A stretch of DNA of 64,000 nucleotides. Origin: Halieaceae bacterium. GTDB lineage: Bacteria > Pseudomonadota > Gammaproteobacteria > Pseudomonadales > Halieaceae. The notes beneath the pieces are model-generated. The model saw nothing but the letters and a program-made list of their open reading frames with translations. It had not been told where the DNA came from and did no database searches. The DNA is taken from contig JADGEN010000008.1 of assembly GCA_016744355.1 (NCBI GenBank), forward strand, positions 1 to 64,000, given 5' to 3'. The position numbers and the translations under genes are program-made. Shown here piece by piece: positions 17,076 to 25,975 of this stretch; the first letter of the stretch is position 1, and each line of letters begins with the position of its first letter.

Positions 17076-18101
17076 GCCCTTCACAGCTTTCAGGGCGCGC
17101 TCCATATCGGTATCCTCTTCATCTTGCAATGACAGGGCGGCCTCTCCCAGCCACGCCGCCCGACCATGAGCGACAAGTTTCTTATGCACCAATGTAATAT
17201 CGCGACTGAGAGCTTGCCAACCCCAGCGAATTAACGCCTCAAACAAAGTGCCTCCCAGACGGAAATCACGCTCTACTTCATATCCCTTGCGCATTCCTCC
17301 TATATCAAACATGAACACAGGTTTACCCGTAGCACAGGTCTCTGACAGCATCCCAATACTGTCCGCCGTAACGATAAAATTGTCTGCCGCACCCAGTATT
17401 CCCCAATAGGGATTGGCATCCCTGTCGGGGCCCCAGGGGTAGTAATAGTGCGGCGCATCCAGTGCATTGTGCAGCGCCAAACTCGCTTCTTTTGACGTAC
17501 GTGAGCTAGTACTCACTAGCAACGAGCCCCCTGATTTTCTTGCTATTTCTGAAGCCTCTAGACCCAATCTGGCGGCAGCTTTGGGTCCAAGAGTAAAGGG
17601 CCCACTATCACCTCCGACAATTACCGCAGTGAATGGCCTAGGCAGATCCAGCCATTGCGGTGCCCACTGGGAAAAGCCCTCCTGCAACTTCTGCGGCGTA
17701 ACCTGATGCAAGGTCAGGTCGTTTCGAACCACATTTGCGGCGCTTGGAACCCGGTACTGGGGCGTTGTAATAACAAGATCAAACAGGGACGGAGCAGCCC
17801 AGATTCTCCCCACATGAATGTAGCGGGTATGGCCACCCGATGCCTGCCTAATCCAGCGACACACGGGCTCATTGCGCACCCCACATGAAATGACCAAATC
17901 TGGCCAGGGTGCATGCAGTGACTCAGCGCTGGCCCGGTCTATTCCAGCCACCGATCCCGTAGGTAAAAGGTGCGTGATAATATTGTATTTTCGGTAGTTC
18001 AGTTGGCGAATCTCACAGGGCCAACCCAGTGCCTGCACCAGTGCACGCAGCTGGGAACGCTCTCCTGCACGGTAGGCATCAATCAGCCAAATCACTGGCA
18101 T
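17037..18101 (-). CDS. ELM1-family protein, predicted GT-B glycosyltransferase (copy 3)
   Basis: A 354-aa ELM1/DUF1022 protein. It shares with copy 1 the segments PWPDLVISCGVRNEP, RWIRQASGGHTRYIHVGR, DLVITTPQY, VIVGGDSGPF and NFIVTADSIGMLSE, so these two are recent relatives. It is divergently transcribed from the carrier-protein gene; only about 68 bases separate the two starts, so control elements must be compact. Its 3' end overlaps that of the ABC exporter by 39 bases. Having three copies interleaved with sulfotransferases and exporters suggests several sugar additions on one product. Confidence 0.75.
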   Translation of the reverse strand: MPVIWLIDAYRAGERSQLRALVQALGWPCEIRQLNYRKYNIITHLLPTGSVAGIDRASAESLHAPWPDLVISCGVRNEPVCRWIRQASGGHTRYIHVGRIWAAPSLFDLVITTPQYRVPSAANVVRNDLTLHQVTPQKLQEGFSQWAPQWLDLPRPFTAVIVGGDSGPFTLGPKAAARLGLEASEIARKSGGSLLVSTSSRTSKEASLALHNALDAPHYYYPWGPDRDANPYWGILGAADNFIVTADSIGMLSETCATGKPVFMFDIGGMRKGYEVERDFRLGGTLFEALIRWGWQALSRDITLVHKKLVAHGRAAWLGEAALSLQDEEDTDMERALKAVKGLFPQATVTAGFD

Positions 18102-18169
18102 TGCTTATGTTCCATCAGTATAGTTCCCACTTTCAGAATGTAGCAGTCAGGCACAAGGATATAGCAGCA

Positions 18170-18412
18170 ATGGCAGATAATCAGGATTATCTAAAATTCA
18201 TGTACTCGATAATCAAAGGACTCAATAAAACGGACCTGGAGCTATCTGAAAAGACCGAATTGGTTGCGGATATCGGCTTGAGCTCGCTGGAGGTAATGGA
18301 GTTCATCGAGCAGGTTGAAGATGAATACGACATATCAATCCCGCTCAACATTCTCCCTGATATTACTACACTGGGAGACTTCGCGCGTAAACTCAACGAA
18401 CTAAACAGCTGA
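18170..18412 (+). CDS. acpR: Acyl carrier protein of the ceramide pathway (AcpR-like)
   Basis: An 80-aa acidic four-helix carrier protein. The phosphopantetheine site is GLSSLEVMEF: Ser39 occupies the attachment position, but the usual Asp before it (DSL) is Ser (SSL). ADIGLS precedes it and EDEYDISI follows, as in type II ACPs. I start at ATG 18170, giving MADNQDYLKFM; longer in-frame starts overlap the opposite-strand gene and add non-ACP sequence. It is 5 bases upstream of the serine palmitoyltransferase-type gene. In Caulobacter a dedicated ACP delivers the fatty acyl chain to serine palmitoyltransferase, and this gene fits that role. Confidence 0.87.
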   Translation: MADNQDYLKFMYSIIKGLNKTDLELSEKTELVADIGLSSLEVMEFIEQVEDEYDISIPLNILPDITTLGDFARKLNELNS

Positions 18413-18417
18413 CTCCT

Positions 18418-19617
18418 ATGCTATTCGACAAATTCAAAACCATGGCCGACTTCCTCGCTGAACTTGAGAGCAAGGACGTAAAACCGTTTGGCGCTGTTAC
18501 AGAAAAGCTGCTCTCCTCAACACAGGGCATAGTAAACGGTCAAAACGTCATTCTCGCGGGCACCAATAATTACCTGGGCTTGTCCTACGATGCACGTTGC
18601 ATTGCAGCCTCTCAGGAGGCTGCCGCAAAATGGGGCACTGGCACAACCGGGTCCAGAGTCGCCAACGGTTCATTCGTCGGGCATCAGGAGTTGGAAAGTG
18701 AACTGGCCGCGTTTTACGGCGTAGACCAGGCCATTGCTTTCACCACGGGATACGCTGCCACTATGGGTATGTGTGCCACCATCGCAGGCCCCGGCGACGT
18801 CATACTACTGGACGCCGACAGTCACGCCAGTATCTATGCGGGCGTGCAACTCAGCGGCGCAGACATTATCCGCTTCAAGCACAGCGATCCGGACGATCTG
18901 GCTAAACGCCTGAGGCGTCTTGGTGACCGCGCAAAACAAACACTGATTATCGCCGAGGGCATCTACAGTATGCTGGGCGACATCGCACCGCTGCAGGAAA
19001 TTGCTGCCATCAAGCGCGAGCACGGAGCGTATCTATTTGTCGACGAGGCACACTCCATGGGTGTGTTGGGCGAAACCGGTCGCGGCGCAGCACAGGCGGC
19101 AGGCATCGAAGATGATGTGGATTTTTTGGCGGGAACTTTCAGTAAAAGCCTGGGTGCAACCGGCGGTTACTGTGTCAGTAAACATCAGATACTGGAAACC
19201 ATTCGCTTCACTATTCGTTCCTATATATTTACCGCGTCCACCTCACCCTCTGTTGTTGCCTCCACCCGTAAGGCCCTTCAGATCATGCGGAAAGAACCTC
19301 AATTACGCAGCAAGCTGTGGGAAAATGCCAACCGCCTGTACACTGGACTGAAGGTGCTGGGTTTACCTGTAGGCCCAACAGCGAGCCCCGTGGTAGCAGT
19401 TAATCTGGAAGATCGTAACCAGGCCATCAATTGCTGGAATGAACTTATGGGTGCTGGAGTTTACGTCAATCTCGTTGTACCTCCCGCCTCCCCATCAACG
19501 GCTTTTCTGTTGCGCAACAGCGTTAGCGCTGCACACAGCACAGCACAAATCGACACTATCATTGCGGCTTATTCCAATCTCGTGAATGCCGGACTAATTA
19601 GCACCAATAAGGAATAA
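18418..19617 (+). CDS. spt: Serine palmitoyltransferase-type PLP enzyme (alpha-oxoamine synthase family)
   Basis: A 399-aa fold-type I PLP enzyme that condenses serine with an acyl thioester to give 3-oxosphinganine. Visible are [31 protein letters not shown], the PLP-contacting [12 protein letters not shown] and the Schiff-base lysine in [12 protein letters not shown] (about residue 243). These motifs define alpha-oxoamine synthases (BioF, KBL, ALAS, SPT) but do not separate them. I choose SPT because a dedicated ACP lies 5 bases upstream and an acyl-AMP ligase, N-acyltransferase and reductase of the ceramide pathway follow, with no biotin or threonine genes nearby. The murA-type gene begins 2 bases after its stop. 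Confidence 0.83.
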   Translation: MLFDKFKTMADFLAELESKDVKPFGAVTEKLLSSTQGIVNGQNVILAGTNNYLGLSYDARCIAASQEAAAKWGTGTTGSRVANGSFVGHQELESELAAFYGVDQAIAFTTGYAATMGMCATIAGPGDVILLDADSHASIYAGVQLSGADIIRFKHSDPDDLAKRLRRLGDRAKQTLIIAEGIYSMLGDIAPLQEIAAIKREHGAYLFVDEAHSMGVLGETGRGAAQAAGIEDDVDFLAGTFSKSLGATGGYCVSKHQILETIRFTIRSYIFTASTSPSVVASTRKALQIMRKEPQLRSKLWENANRLYTGLKVLGLPVGPTASPVVAVNLEDRNQAINCWNELMGAGVYVNLVVPPASPSTAFLLRNSVSAAHSTAQIDTIIAAYSNLVNAGLISTNKE

Positions 19618-19619
19618 CC

Positions 19620-20870
19620 ATGGAAAAGCTGCTCATCACCGGCAATGGTCCACTGCACGGTGAAGTAGTCATGGCGGGAGCAAAAAATGCCGCCCTGCCT
19701 GTCATCGCCGCCAGTCTGTTAACCGCCGACCCCCTGCAAATAAGCAACGTGCCAGGCGTGCGCGACATCGCTACCGCGGTAGAATTGCTGCAACTGCTGG
19801 GCTGCAAGGTGGAGCGCCAGGGCACCGATATGAGTCTGGACGCCAGCGAGATTACCTCCCTGCGCGCGCCCTACGAGATGGTAAAAACCATGCGTGGCTC
19901 TATTTTGCTTCTGGGACCATTGCTGGCGCGTTTCGGCGAAGCTGACATTTCTCTGCCAGGCGGCTGTGCAATCGGCTCCAGACCGGTCAATGCCCATATC
20001 GAAGCGCTGCAAATGATGGGCGCGGACATCACCATCGACGCAGGTTACATCAAAGCCAAAGCCAGTCGCCTCATTGGGGCGCATATCGCAATGGACGTAC
20101 CGTCTGTAACAGCCACTGAAAATATTATGATGGCAGCCTCTTTGGCAGATGGCACAACAGTCATCGAAAATGCTGCGATGGAGCCCGAGATCACTGACCT
20201 GGGTCATTTACTGACAGCTATGGGCGCCTCGGTAGAGGGAGCCGGCAGCAGCCACATCACCATTGAGGGGAAAAAGACCCTGCACGGCGCACAACACCGC
20301 GTGCCCCCAGATAGAATTGAAAGCGGCACATTCCTGGTTGCAGCGGCCGCAACACGCAGCAAGATTACCATTCGCGACACTGAGCCCAGTTTTCTTGGCT
20401 ATGTTCTGGCCAAGTTGGAAGCAGCGGGCGCCAGCCTGCGCACGGGCGAAGACTGGATTGAGATTGACAGCCGCAACCGGCGTCCCCAGGCAGTGAACAT
20501 CAGTACGGCTCCCTACCCTGCTTTTCCAACCGATATGCAGGCGCAGTTTATGGCCCTCAACGCAGTCGCTGAGGGCACCGCTACCGTCGCTGAGAATATC
20601 TTCGAAAATCGATTTATGCACGTGGCGGAATTACAGCGGATGGGTGCAGGTATCGCCCTGCAAGGCCACATTGCCGTCGTCAATGGCATAGAGAGACTAC
20701 AGGGAGCACCGGTCATGGCAACTGACCTGCGCGCGTCTGCTTGCCTGCTTATCGCGGCAATGGCAGCCGATGGCGAAACTACGATAGACAGGATTTACCA
20801 CCTGGACCGTGGCTATGCCAATATAGAGCAAAAGCTGGCCAGCCTGGGCGCCAACATCCGTCGCGTCTAA
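19620..20870 (+). CDS. murA: MurA-type UDP-GlcNAc enolpyruvyl transferase
   Basis: A 416-aa EPSP-synthase-fold enzyme. MurA adds the enolpyruvyl group of PEP to UDP-N-acetylglucosamine, the first peptidoglycan step. The N-terminal GAKNAALPV and the catalytic loop [15 protein letters not shown] with the active-site Cys at about residue 116 are intact, as are ATENIMMAA and, near the C-terminus, [13 protein letters not shown]. All residues I know to be essential appear present. What is unusual is the position: second to last in an operon of ACP, SPT, this gene and a phosphatase, with 2 bases to SPT. It may be a second MurA making a modified sugar for the lipid, or simply the cell's murA caught in this operon. 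Confidence 0.85.
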   Translation: MEKLLITGNGPLHGEVVMAGAKNAALPVIAASLLTADPLQISNVPGVRDIATAVELLQLLGCKVERQGTDMSLDASEITSLRAPYEMVKTMRGSILLLGPLLARFGEADISLPGGCAIGSRPVNAHIEALQMMGADITIDAGYIKAKASRLIGAHIAMDVPSVTATENIMMAASLADGTTVIENAAMEPEITDLGHLLTAMGASVEGAGSSHITIEGKKTLHGAQHRVPPDRIESGTFLVAAAATRSKITIRDTEPSFLGYVLAKLEAAGASLRTGEDWIEIDSRNRRPQAVNISTAPYPAFPTDMQAQFMALNAVAEGTATVAENIFENRFMHVAELQRMGAGIALQGHIAVVNGIERLQGAPVMATDLRASACLLIAAMAADGETTIDRIYHLDRGYANIEQKLASLGANIRRV

Positions 20871-20881
20871 GGAGGCCCCAC

Positions 20882-21787
20882 GTGCAACAACAATTTGCTC
20901 ATCTCTCGGACCCCCACCTCACTACGCTTGAGAAGGTGGGATACGGGCAGTTAATGAGTAAGCGTCTGTTGGGTTATATTTCGTGGCGTCGCAAACGCCG
21001 CCACGAACACAGCCCTGAGGTACTGGCGGCGCTGTCGCGAGACTTGGTCGACTACCAGTGCGAGCAATTAATTGTTACCGGCGACCTGACTCACATAGGC
21101 CTGCCAGATGAATTCCATCAGGCACTGGCATGGCTGCAAGCTCTGGGCAGTCCGCAGCAGGTCGCCCTTGTTCCCGGCAATCACGACGCCACTGTAAAAG
21201 CCCCAAGACAAAGCACGCTTTCATTGTGGGACGACTATCTTGCGTCAGATGAAAACAGCACAGGCCAGGTATTTCCCAGCCTTCGCATACGCGGCCAACT
21301 CGCTTTTATCGGGCTGTCATCAGCTTGCCCCTCACCACCGCTGATGGCCTGCGGCACACTGGACAAGCAACAGCTGGATCGCCTGCCTGAAATGCTACGC
21401 AGCGCCCGAGAACAGGGTCTTTTTCGGATTGTTTACGTGCATCACTCCCCCATTCCCGGCACTGAAAAATGGCGCAAGCGTATGACCAATGCGAAAGCTC
21501 TTCAAGCGATCATCAAAACTCATGGCGCCGAGTTGATGCTGCACGGTCACGGCCACAGAGGCTATTCACGAGAGATTGAGACACTCTGGGGAAGCGTGCC
21601 AGTGCTGGCAGTTCCCTCGGCATCTGCGCTGGGCTTATATGGTGCTGATGTGGCGCACTACAACCGCTTTGCCGTAGAAAAAACAGCAGTGGGGTGGCAG
21701 CTGGAAGTACAGAGCAGGGGCTACAGTATAGAAACCGGTGAGTTTTCTGCACAGCAAAACCAAACCCTGCAGCTAGCCCGAGTTTAG
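20882..21787 (+). CDS. Calcineurin-like metallophosphatase
   Basis: A 301-aa binuclear-metal phosphoesterase. The five metal-ligand motifs are visible in order: SDPHL (about residue 9), GDLTH (about 65), GNHDA (about 101), HHSP (about 188) and HGHGH (about 223). The start is GTG 20882, preceded by AAGGAGG, a strong ribosome-binding site. Family members include CpdA, the lipid A enzyme LpxH and various lipid or nucleotide phosphatases. It ends the ACP-SPT-murA operon, 11 bases after murA, so a phospholipid, phospho-sphingoid or UDP-sugar substrate is likelier than cAMP; the cAMP enzyme is at 34188-35048. No substrate can be assigned from sequence. Confidence 0.75.
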   Translation: MQQQFAHLSDPHLTTLEKVGYGQLMSKRLLGYISWRRKRRHEHSPEVLAALSRDLVDYQCEQLIVTGDLTHIGLPDEFHQALAWLQALGSPQQVALVPGNHDATVKAPRQSTLSLWDDYLASDENSTGQVFPSLRIRGQLAFIGLSSACPSPPLMACGTLDKQQLDRLPEMLRSAREQGLFRIVYVHHSPIPGTEKWRKRMTNAKALQAIIKTHGAELMLHGHGHRGYSREIETLWGSVPVLAVPSASALGLYGADVAHYNRFAVEKTAVGWQLEVQSRGYSIETGEFSAQQNQTLQLARV

Positions 21788-21796
21788 AGTGGTACG

Positions 21797-22615
21797 TCAG
21801 TCTATGGCGTCGCTATCGGCGGCAAAAAAACCGTTCACTAATTTCAGATCGGCGATAGAGTCGACGTCTATCGCTGCATTGGGGTAAGGCAAAATAACCG
21901 CTCGAATACGCAGGCCGAGGCGCTTGCCCAGCTTTGCCAGAGCCTCCTCAAGAGGCAGCATACCCAGACGGTATCGCAATACGGTCCACCAGCCCAGCAA
22001 ACCAATAACGACCAGGGGCTTCTTGCGTTGCTGCTCTATTTTTCGCCAAAAACTCGCGGCTCGTCGGCCCTCCGGAGTCAGGAAGGCGAACAGATTACAG
22101 CCACAAAACTCACCATCGCTGAATCGCAAAACCGTTTTTTTAATGCCGGGATAAGCATCGGTAATTATACCGTGGGGGGCTAGGCCAACCGTAATATCAA
22201 CATCATCCGCCAGACTCTGACGGCCAAAAGCATCGATAATTTCCGGTGTGAGCAGAGGATGATCCGCTGTGGTCATCAGTACCGGTGTATCACGCGGCAG
22301 TGATTGCATACTGCGAAAAGCACTGGTGCTGGGGCTGGAATCGGGAGCACGCCAGGTGATGGTTCCTTCCGCAATCATCTTCTGCAGGCCCGCTTCGTGC
22401 TCAATTTCGTCCGCCTGTGGTCCGGCCAGCACGATATTATCGACTACTTTCGCTTCTCCAAGTGAAGCCAACACCCTATGCACCATAGGAGTGCCGTCTA
22501 TATCGATAAGTGCTTTGCACGCAACGCCTGAGTGATCAATCAGGCTGTCTTTTTTAGTGCGGTCGCCCGCGAGAACGATAGCGGTCAGGTGAAATCTTTC
22601 GAGGTCTAATTGCAT
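21797..22615 (-). CDS. MobA-like NTP transferase (nucleotidyltransferase fold)
   Basis: A 272-aa nucleotidyltransferase. TAIVLAGDR opens the Rossmann-like domain in place of the usual LAGGxGxR. KALIDIDGTPMVHRVL is the substrate loop and TTADHPLLTPEII carries the metal-binding Asp. ATG 22615 gives the normal N-terminus and leaves 7 bases to the stop of the upstream ceramide synthase-like gene, so the two form a unit. A C-terminal stretch (about residues 180-215) is hydrophobic with GLLGWWTVLRYRLG and could sit on the membrane. I believe a gene of this kind also sits near ceramide genes in Caulobacter (memory, not checked). A role in activating a polar headgroup is plausible inference. Confidence 0.65.
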   Translation of the reverse strand: MQLDLERFHLTAIVLAGDRTKKDSLIDHSGVACKALIDIDGTPMVHRVLASLGEAKVVDNIVLAGPQADEIEHEAGLQKMIAEGTITWRAPDSSPSTSAFRSMQSLPRDTPVLMTTADHPLLTPEIIDAFGRQSLADDVDITVGLAPHGIITDAYPGIKKTVLRFSDGEFCGCNLFAFLTPEGRRAASFWRKIEQQRKKPLVVIGLLGWWTVLRYRLGMLPLEEALAKLGKRLGLRIRAVILPYPNAAIDVDSIADLKLVNGFFAADSDAID

Positions 22616-22622
22616 AAATACT

Positions 22623-23765
22623 CTACAGTGATTTTTCGAAGAACCGATAGCGTTTGTAAGCCACTCCACCAATAGTCTCGATGATGTTGCGCATGCCGTC
22701 ATTGTCCTCGAGTATCCAACCCATTTCCACAGTGGTTACACCGCGAGCATGTAATTCTTTTCTCACCGCGTCTATCACCATAAAGGCCAGAGTGGGGCCA
22801 AGTCTGGAACTCTGAAACTCCTGCCGCACCCCCATCAGGGGAATTCGAGCAGAGTGGGGGTGGCGCACTTTCAGACGCCACAGCAATTTTGCCCAGCCAA
22901 AGGGCAGGAGTTTTCCGCCCAGGTCTCGCGCTGCTTCATTGATGTTGGGCAGGGCTACGATAAATGCGACGGGCTTACCCTCATATTCAGCAATCTGAAC
23001 ATACTGCTCTGGCATTATCATTGTGAGTGTCTTAACTGTGTCGAGAAAGTCCTCCATAGCCAGTGGCACAAAACCCCAATTGTTGGCCCACGCGTCATTA
23101 AAAATATCAACTATGATTTGCGTGTCCGCCTCCAGCTGGTCGCGTCGTAGTGGCCGCACGGTGACTTTATCGCTGACCCGCGCAGCGAGTTTGGTCATTA
23201 CCCGGGGCGCTTCAAAATCGGGGCGTATATGGTAGGCCAGAACATCTTTAACCGGTTCATAGCCCTGTGCTTCAACGCGCGATCCGTACCACGGCTTACC
23301 GTGACCCATTAACACAAACGGCGGTGTGTCAAAGCCGTCCACCAAAAGGCCAACTTCTTCATTAACGTGGAGATTAAAGGGCCCACGCACCTGGCGCATG
23401 CCCTGCTCCTTCAACCAGGCTTCCGCCGAATCGAACAGCACTTGAAAAACCGCTGGGTCATCCACCGCTTCCACCATGCCGAAATACCCCATCCCGTCAT
23501 CGTATTGGTGCAGGTGCAGATCGTCTATTTGAGCGGTAATACGACCCACTGGTTGACCGCCACGAAAGGCTATCCAACCCTTCCAGCGGGCGTGCGCAAA
23601 AAAATGGTTCTTGGGAGAGAAACGCTGACGTTGTTCAAAGTTCAGGGGAGCGATCCAGTTGGGGTCATCCGCATAAATGGAATGTGGAACCGCCAAAAAC
23701 GCTTTCAACTGCGCGGGGGCAGTTATCGCCTCTACAGTGATCTGCTGTGCCAGCTGAGTAGTCAT
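22623..23765 (-). CDS. cerS: GNAT-fold ceramide synthase candidate (CerS/bCerS-like N-acyltransferase)
   Basis: A 380-aa protein with a large N-terminal domain (YADDPNWIAPL, GGQPVGRITAQID, GPFNLHVNEEVGLLVDGF, PYYGxRVEAxGY-like segment) and a GNAT domain in the second half (NDAWANNWGFVPL, YEGKPVAFIVALPNINEA, RLGPTLAFMVIDAV). Bacterial ceramide synthase of Caulobacter, which N-acylates 3-oxosphinganine, belongs to such a GNAT-type family rather than the eukaryotic Lag1 family. ATG 23765 begins MTTQLAQQITV; longer readings extend into non-coding sequence. It is divergent from the acyl-AMP ligase gene across a 440-base gap. The assignment depends on family resemblance plus SPT, ACP, ligase and reductase nearby. 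Confidence 0.72.
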   Translation of the reverse strand: MTTQLAQQITVEAITAPAQLKAFLAVPHSIYADDPNWIAPLNFEQRQRFSPKNHFFAHARWKGWIAFRGGQPVGRITAQIDDLHLHQYDDGMGYFGMVEAVDDPAVFQVLFDSAEAWLKEQGMRQVRGPFNLHVNEEVGLLVDGFDTPPFVLMGHGKPWYGSRVEAQGYEPVKDVLAYHIRPDFEAPRVMTKLAARVSDKVTVRPLRRDQLEADTQIIVDIFNDAWANNWGFVPLAMEDFLDTVKTLTMIMPEQYVQIAEYEGKPVAFIVALPNINEAARDLGGKLLPFGWAKLLWRLKVRHPHSARIPLMGVRQEFQSSRLGPTLAFMVIDAVRKELHARGVTTVEMGWILEDNDGMRNIIETIGGVAYKRYRFFEKSL

Positions 23766-24204
23766 AGAGAAGGTATTTGAACTTCCAATAAGGTCACGAG
23801 TCGAAAGTATAGCCCGTGTTGCTGCAATGACAAAGAACTGTGAAAAAATACCTTTATATAACAAATAGTTGCCACCGCTAAAGGAAATGTTTCTGAACTT
23901 TATCGTGTTCGTGCAAGATACTGTAATCACACCGGCTACAGGCGATTTTACAAAGGCCCAGACCAAGGAGTCTACCGGTTTTTCGGCCGCTACAAGGTAA
24001 GGTAGATGGTATTATTTGGCGTAATTTAAATTGAGGGGTAATGATAGAATGCTCCCGCTGGCAAAAGTGAAATCGCGGCATTAAGAATCGCGACCATGCG
24101 TTACATCAGAACAACAGGTGCTCGGCACTGACAAACTATGTACCTGTAGTAATTACTTAACTTTCGGCTCGCCATTATTGCCGACCAACAAGGGGTATAT
24201 ATCC
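23766..24204. other. Divergent intergenic region between cerS-like and acyl-AMP ligase genes
   Basis: About 440 bases, AT-richer than the flanking genes, separating two outward-reading units. I see no convincing gene on either strand; the longest open stretches lack a ribosome-binding site and family resemblance. Both promoters must lie here. AT-rich tracts around 23830-23880 and 24005-24050 are candidate promoter regions, but I could not fix a good -35/-10 pair. If the acyl-AMP ligase starts at the alternative GTG 24118, the gap shrinks to about 350 bases. Confidence 0.6.
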
Positions 24205-25971
24205 TTGCAATCACCCGCTACGCCAACTGCCAATTCCGTCCCTTTCAGGGCCGCCGACTTCGCCACACTGACGCAAGCGCTGGACTACGCAGCCCAGGGT
24301 GAGACCGGAGCAAACTTTTACACGGGCCGCGGTGCCATCTATGAGAGCATTCCCTACCGTGAGCTGCGCGAGCAATGCCGCGAGTTGGCCACAAAGTTAC
24401 TGGAGTTTGGTTTAGTCAAAGGCGATCGCGTTGCAATCATTGCAGAGACTGACCCCGAGTTCATTCGATTTTTCTATGCTTGCGAATATGCCGGCCTGGT
24501 GCCCGTAGCGCTTCCCGCCTCGGTAAAAGTTGGCGCCCACAGTGTTTACGTCAAGCAACTACGCCTACTTTTAGAGGCTAGCGATGCTTCCGTTGCTGTC
24601 TCTTCAGACGGTTACCTGGATTTTCTTCGCGAAGCTGGTGAAAATCTGGCAGTGCGTATGATCGACACACCAGAGGCCTTCCATAACTTGCCCGCCGCTT
24701 CCGTCGAACTACCCCAGATCAAGGCTGACGATATAGCCTATATACAATACACCTCTGGCAGCACCCGTTTCCCACGCGGTGTGGTCATCAAACACCACAC
24801 AGCAATGGCTAATCTGCAGGGTATCTCCCAAGACGGCCTACAAATGACAGCTGAAGATCGACTCATGTCCTGGCTGCCCTTCTACCATGATATGGGTTTG
24901 GTTGGATTCGTACTGACGCCCGTTGCCACACAGCTTTCTGTGGACTACCTGGACACGCGTGCATTTGCGATGCGCCCGCGTCAATGGCTAAGCTTGATGA
25001 CACAGGCTCGCAGCACCATTTCATTCGCACCTTCATTTGGCTATGATTTGTGCGCTAGACGAGTTCGTGAGTCCGACGTCGCCGGCTACGACCTTAGCAA
25101 CTGGCGGGCCGCTGGTATTGGGGCCGAAATGATTCGCCCTCAAACACTGGAGTATTTTGCTGAGATTCTGCAACCCGCCGGATTTAACCCAAATGCCTTC
25201 CTCGCCTGCTACGGTATGGCCGAGTGCACACTGGGTGTAAGCTTCTCTCCTCTGGGGCAGGGCTTTACCACACATTATGTAGACAGCGATCATCTGGCTG
25301 ACGCCCATGAAGTCTCTCTGATAGCAGAGAGTGAGGGTGACCTCAGCGGCCGCGGACGTCATTTCGTTAATTGCGGTAAACCACTGCCCAGTTACGACGT
25401 CGAAATACGTGACGAAGATGGCAACAAACTCGAAGACTGGAAAAGTGGCGTGATTCACGTTCGCGGCCCCAGCGTAATGACCGGGTATTACAACTTACCC
25501 GAGGAAACCGGTGATGTATTGTCCGAAGACGGCTGGCTCAACACGGGCGATATTGGCTATCTGGTTGACGGCAGCATCACCATCACAGGTCGCAAAAAAG
25601 ACCTGATTATCATCCACGGACGAAACATCTGGCCACAGGACCTGGAACACATTGCCGAGACCCAACCCGAAATCAGGGTAGGAGATGCATTGGCGTTTTC
25701 TGCTCCAACAGAAGAGGGAGATGAGCAAAGTGTGCTTCTGGTTCAGTGCCGCGAAACCAATCCCACTGCGCGCCACAACCTGCAGCGCCGTATTGTCGCC
25801 CTGCTGCGCATGGAAATGAGCCTGGATTGCACCGTGGAATTGGTCCCCAATAACTCCCTCCCAAAAACATCATCTGGAAAGCTGTCCCGCGCCAAAGCAA
25901 GGCTGAACTTTATCGCACTGCACCGCAGTGATACGACAGAAGACGCGCCTTTACAGGCGGGCAACGCCTGA
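24205..25971 (+). CDS. aasR: Fatty acyl-AMP ligase / acyl-ACP synthetase (AasR-like)
   Basis: A 588-aa adenylate-forming enzyme of the FAAL/acyl-CoA synthetase class that activates a fatty acid as acyl-AMP and can load it on an acyl carrier protein. Core motifs are YTSGSTRFPRGVV (P-loop, about residues 182-194), WLPFYHDMGLVG (typical of FAAL proteins), ACYGMAECTLGVSF, LNTGDIGY and the GRKKDLIIIHGRNIWPQDLE hinge. The catalytic lysine is in SSGKLSR at the C-terminus. Start choice is uncertain: TTG 24205 has AAGGGG nine bases upstream and gives a normal FAAL N-terminus, while GTG 24118 would add 29 residues. It precedes the reductase gene by 4 bases. Role: charging the ACP at 18170-18412. Confidence 0.83.
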   Translation: MQSPATPTANSVPFRAADFATLTQALDYAAQGETGANFYTGRGAIYESIPYRELREQCRELATKLLEFGLVKGDRVAIIAETDPEFIRFFYACEYAGLVPVALPASVKVGAHSVYVKQLRLLLEASDASVAVSSDGYLDFLREAGENLAVRMIDTPEAFHNLPAASVELPQIKADDIAYIQYTSGSTRFPRGVVIKHHTAMANLQGISQDGLQMTAEDRLMSWLPFYHDMGLVGFVLTPVATQLSVDYLDTRAFAMRPRQWLSLMTQARSTISFAPSFGYDLCARRVRESDVAGYDLSNWRAAGIGAEMIRPQTLEYFAEILQPAGFNPNAFLACYGMAECTLGVSFSPLGQGFTTHYVDSDHLADAHEVSLIAESEGDLSGRGRHFVNCGKPLPSYDVEIRDEDGNKLEDWKSGVIHVRGPSVMTGYYNLPEETGDVLSEDGWLNTGDIGYLVDGSITITGRKKDLIIIHGRNIWPQDLEHIAETQPEIRVGDALAFSAPTEEGDEQSVLLVQCRETNPTARHNLQRRIVALLRMEMSLDCTVELVPNNSLPKTSSGKLSRAKARLNFIALHRSDTTEDAPLQAGNA

Positions 25972-25975
25972 CCCC

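Noticed and set aside
18418..19617. BioF (biotin) or KBL (threonine) assignment for the oxoamine synthase
   Set aside because: Motifs alone allow them, but there are no biotin or threonine genes nearby while ACP, acyl-AMP ligase, GNAT and reductase genes are all present.
20882..21787. Second cAMP phosphodiesterase
   Set aside because: It has the same metal motifs as CpdA but a different context and weaker similarity; the better cpdA candidate is at 34188 in conserved synteny.
23878..24081. 67-codon frame in the 440-base divergent region
   Set aside because: No start context, cysteine/histidine-scattered composition without pattern, and location between two promoters.
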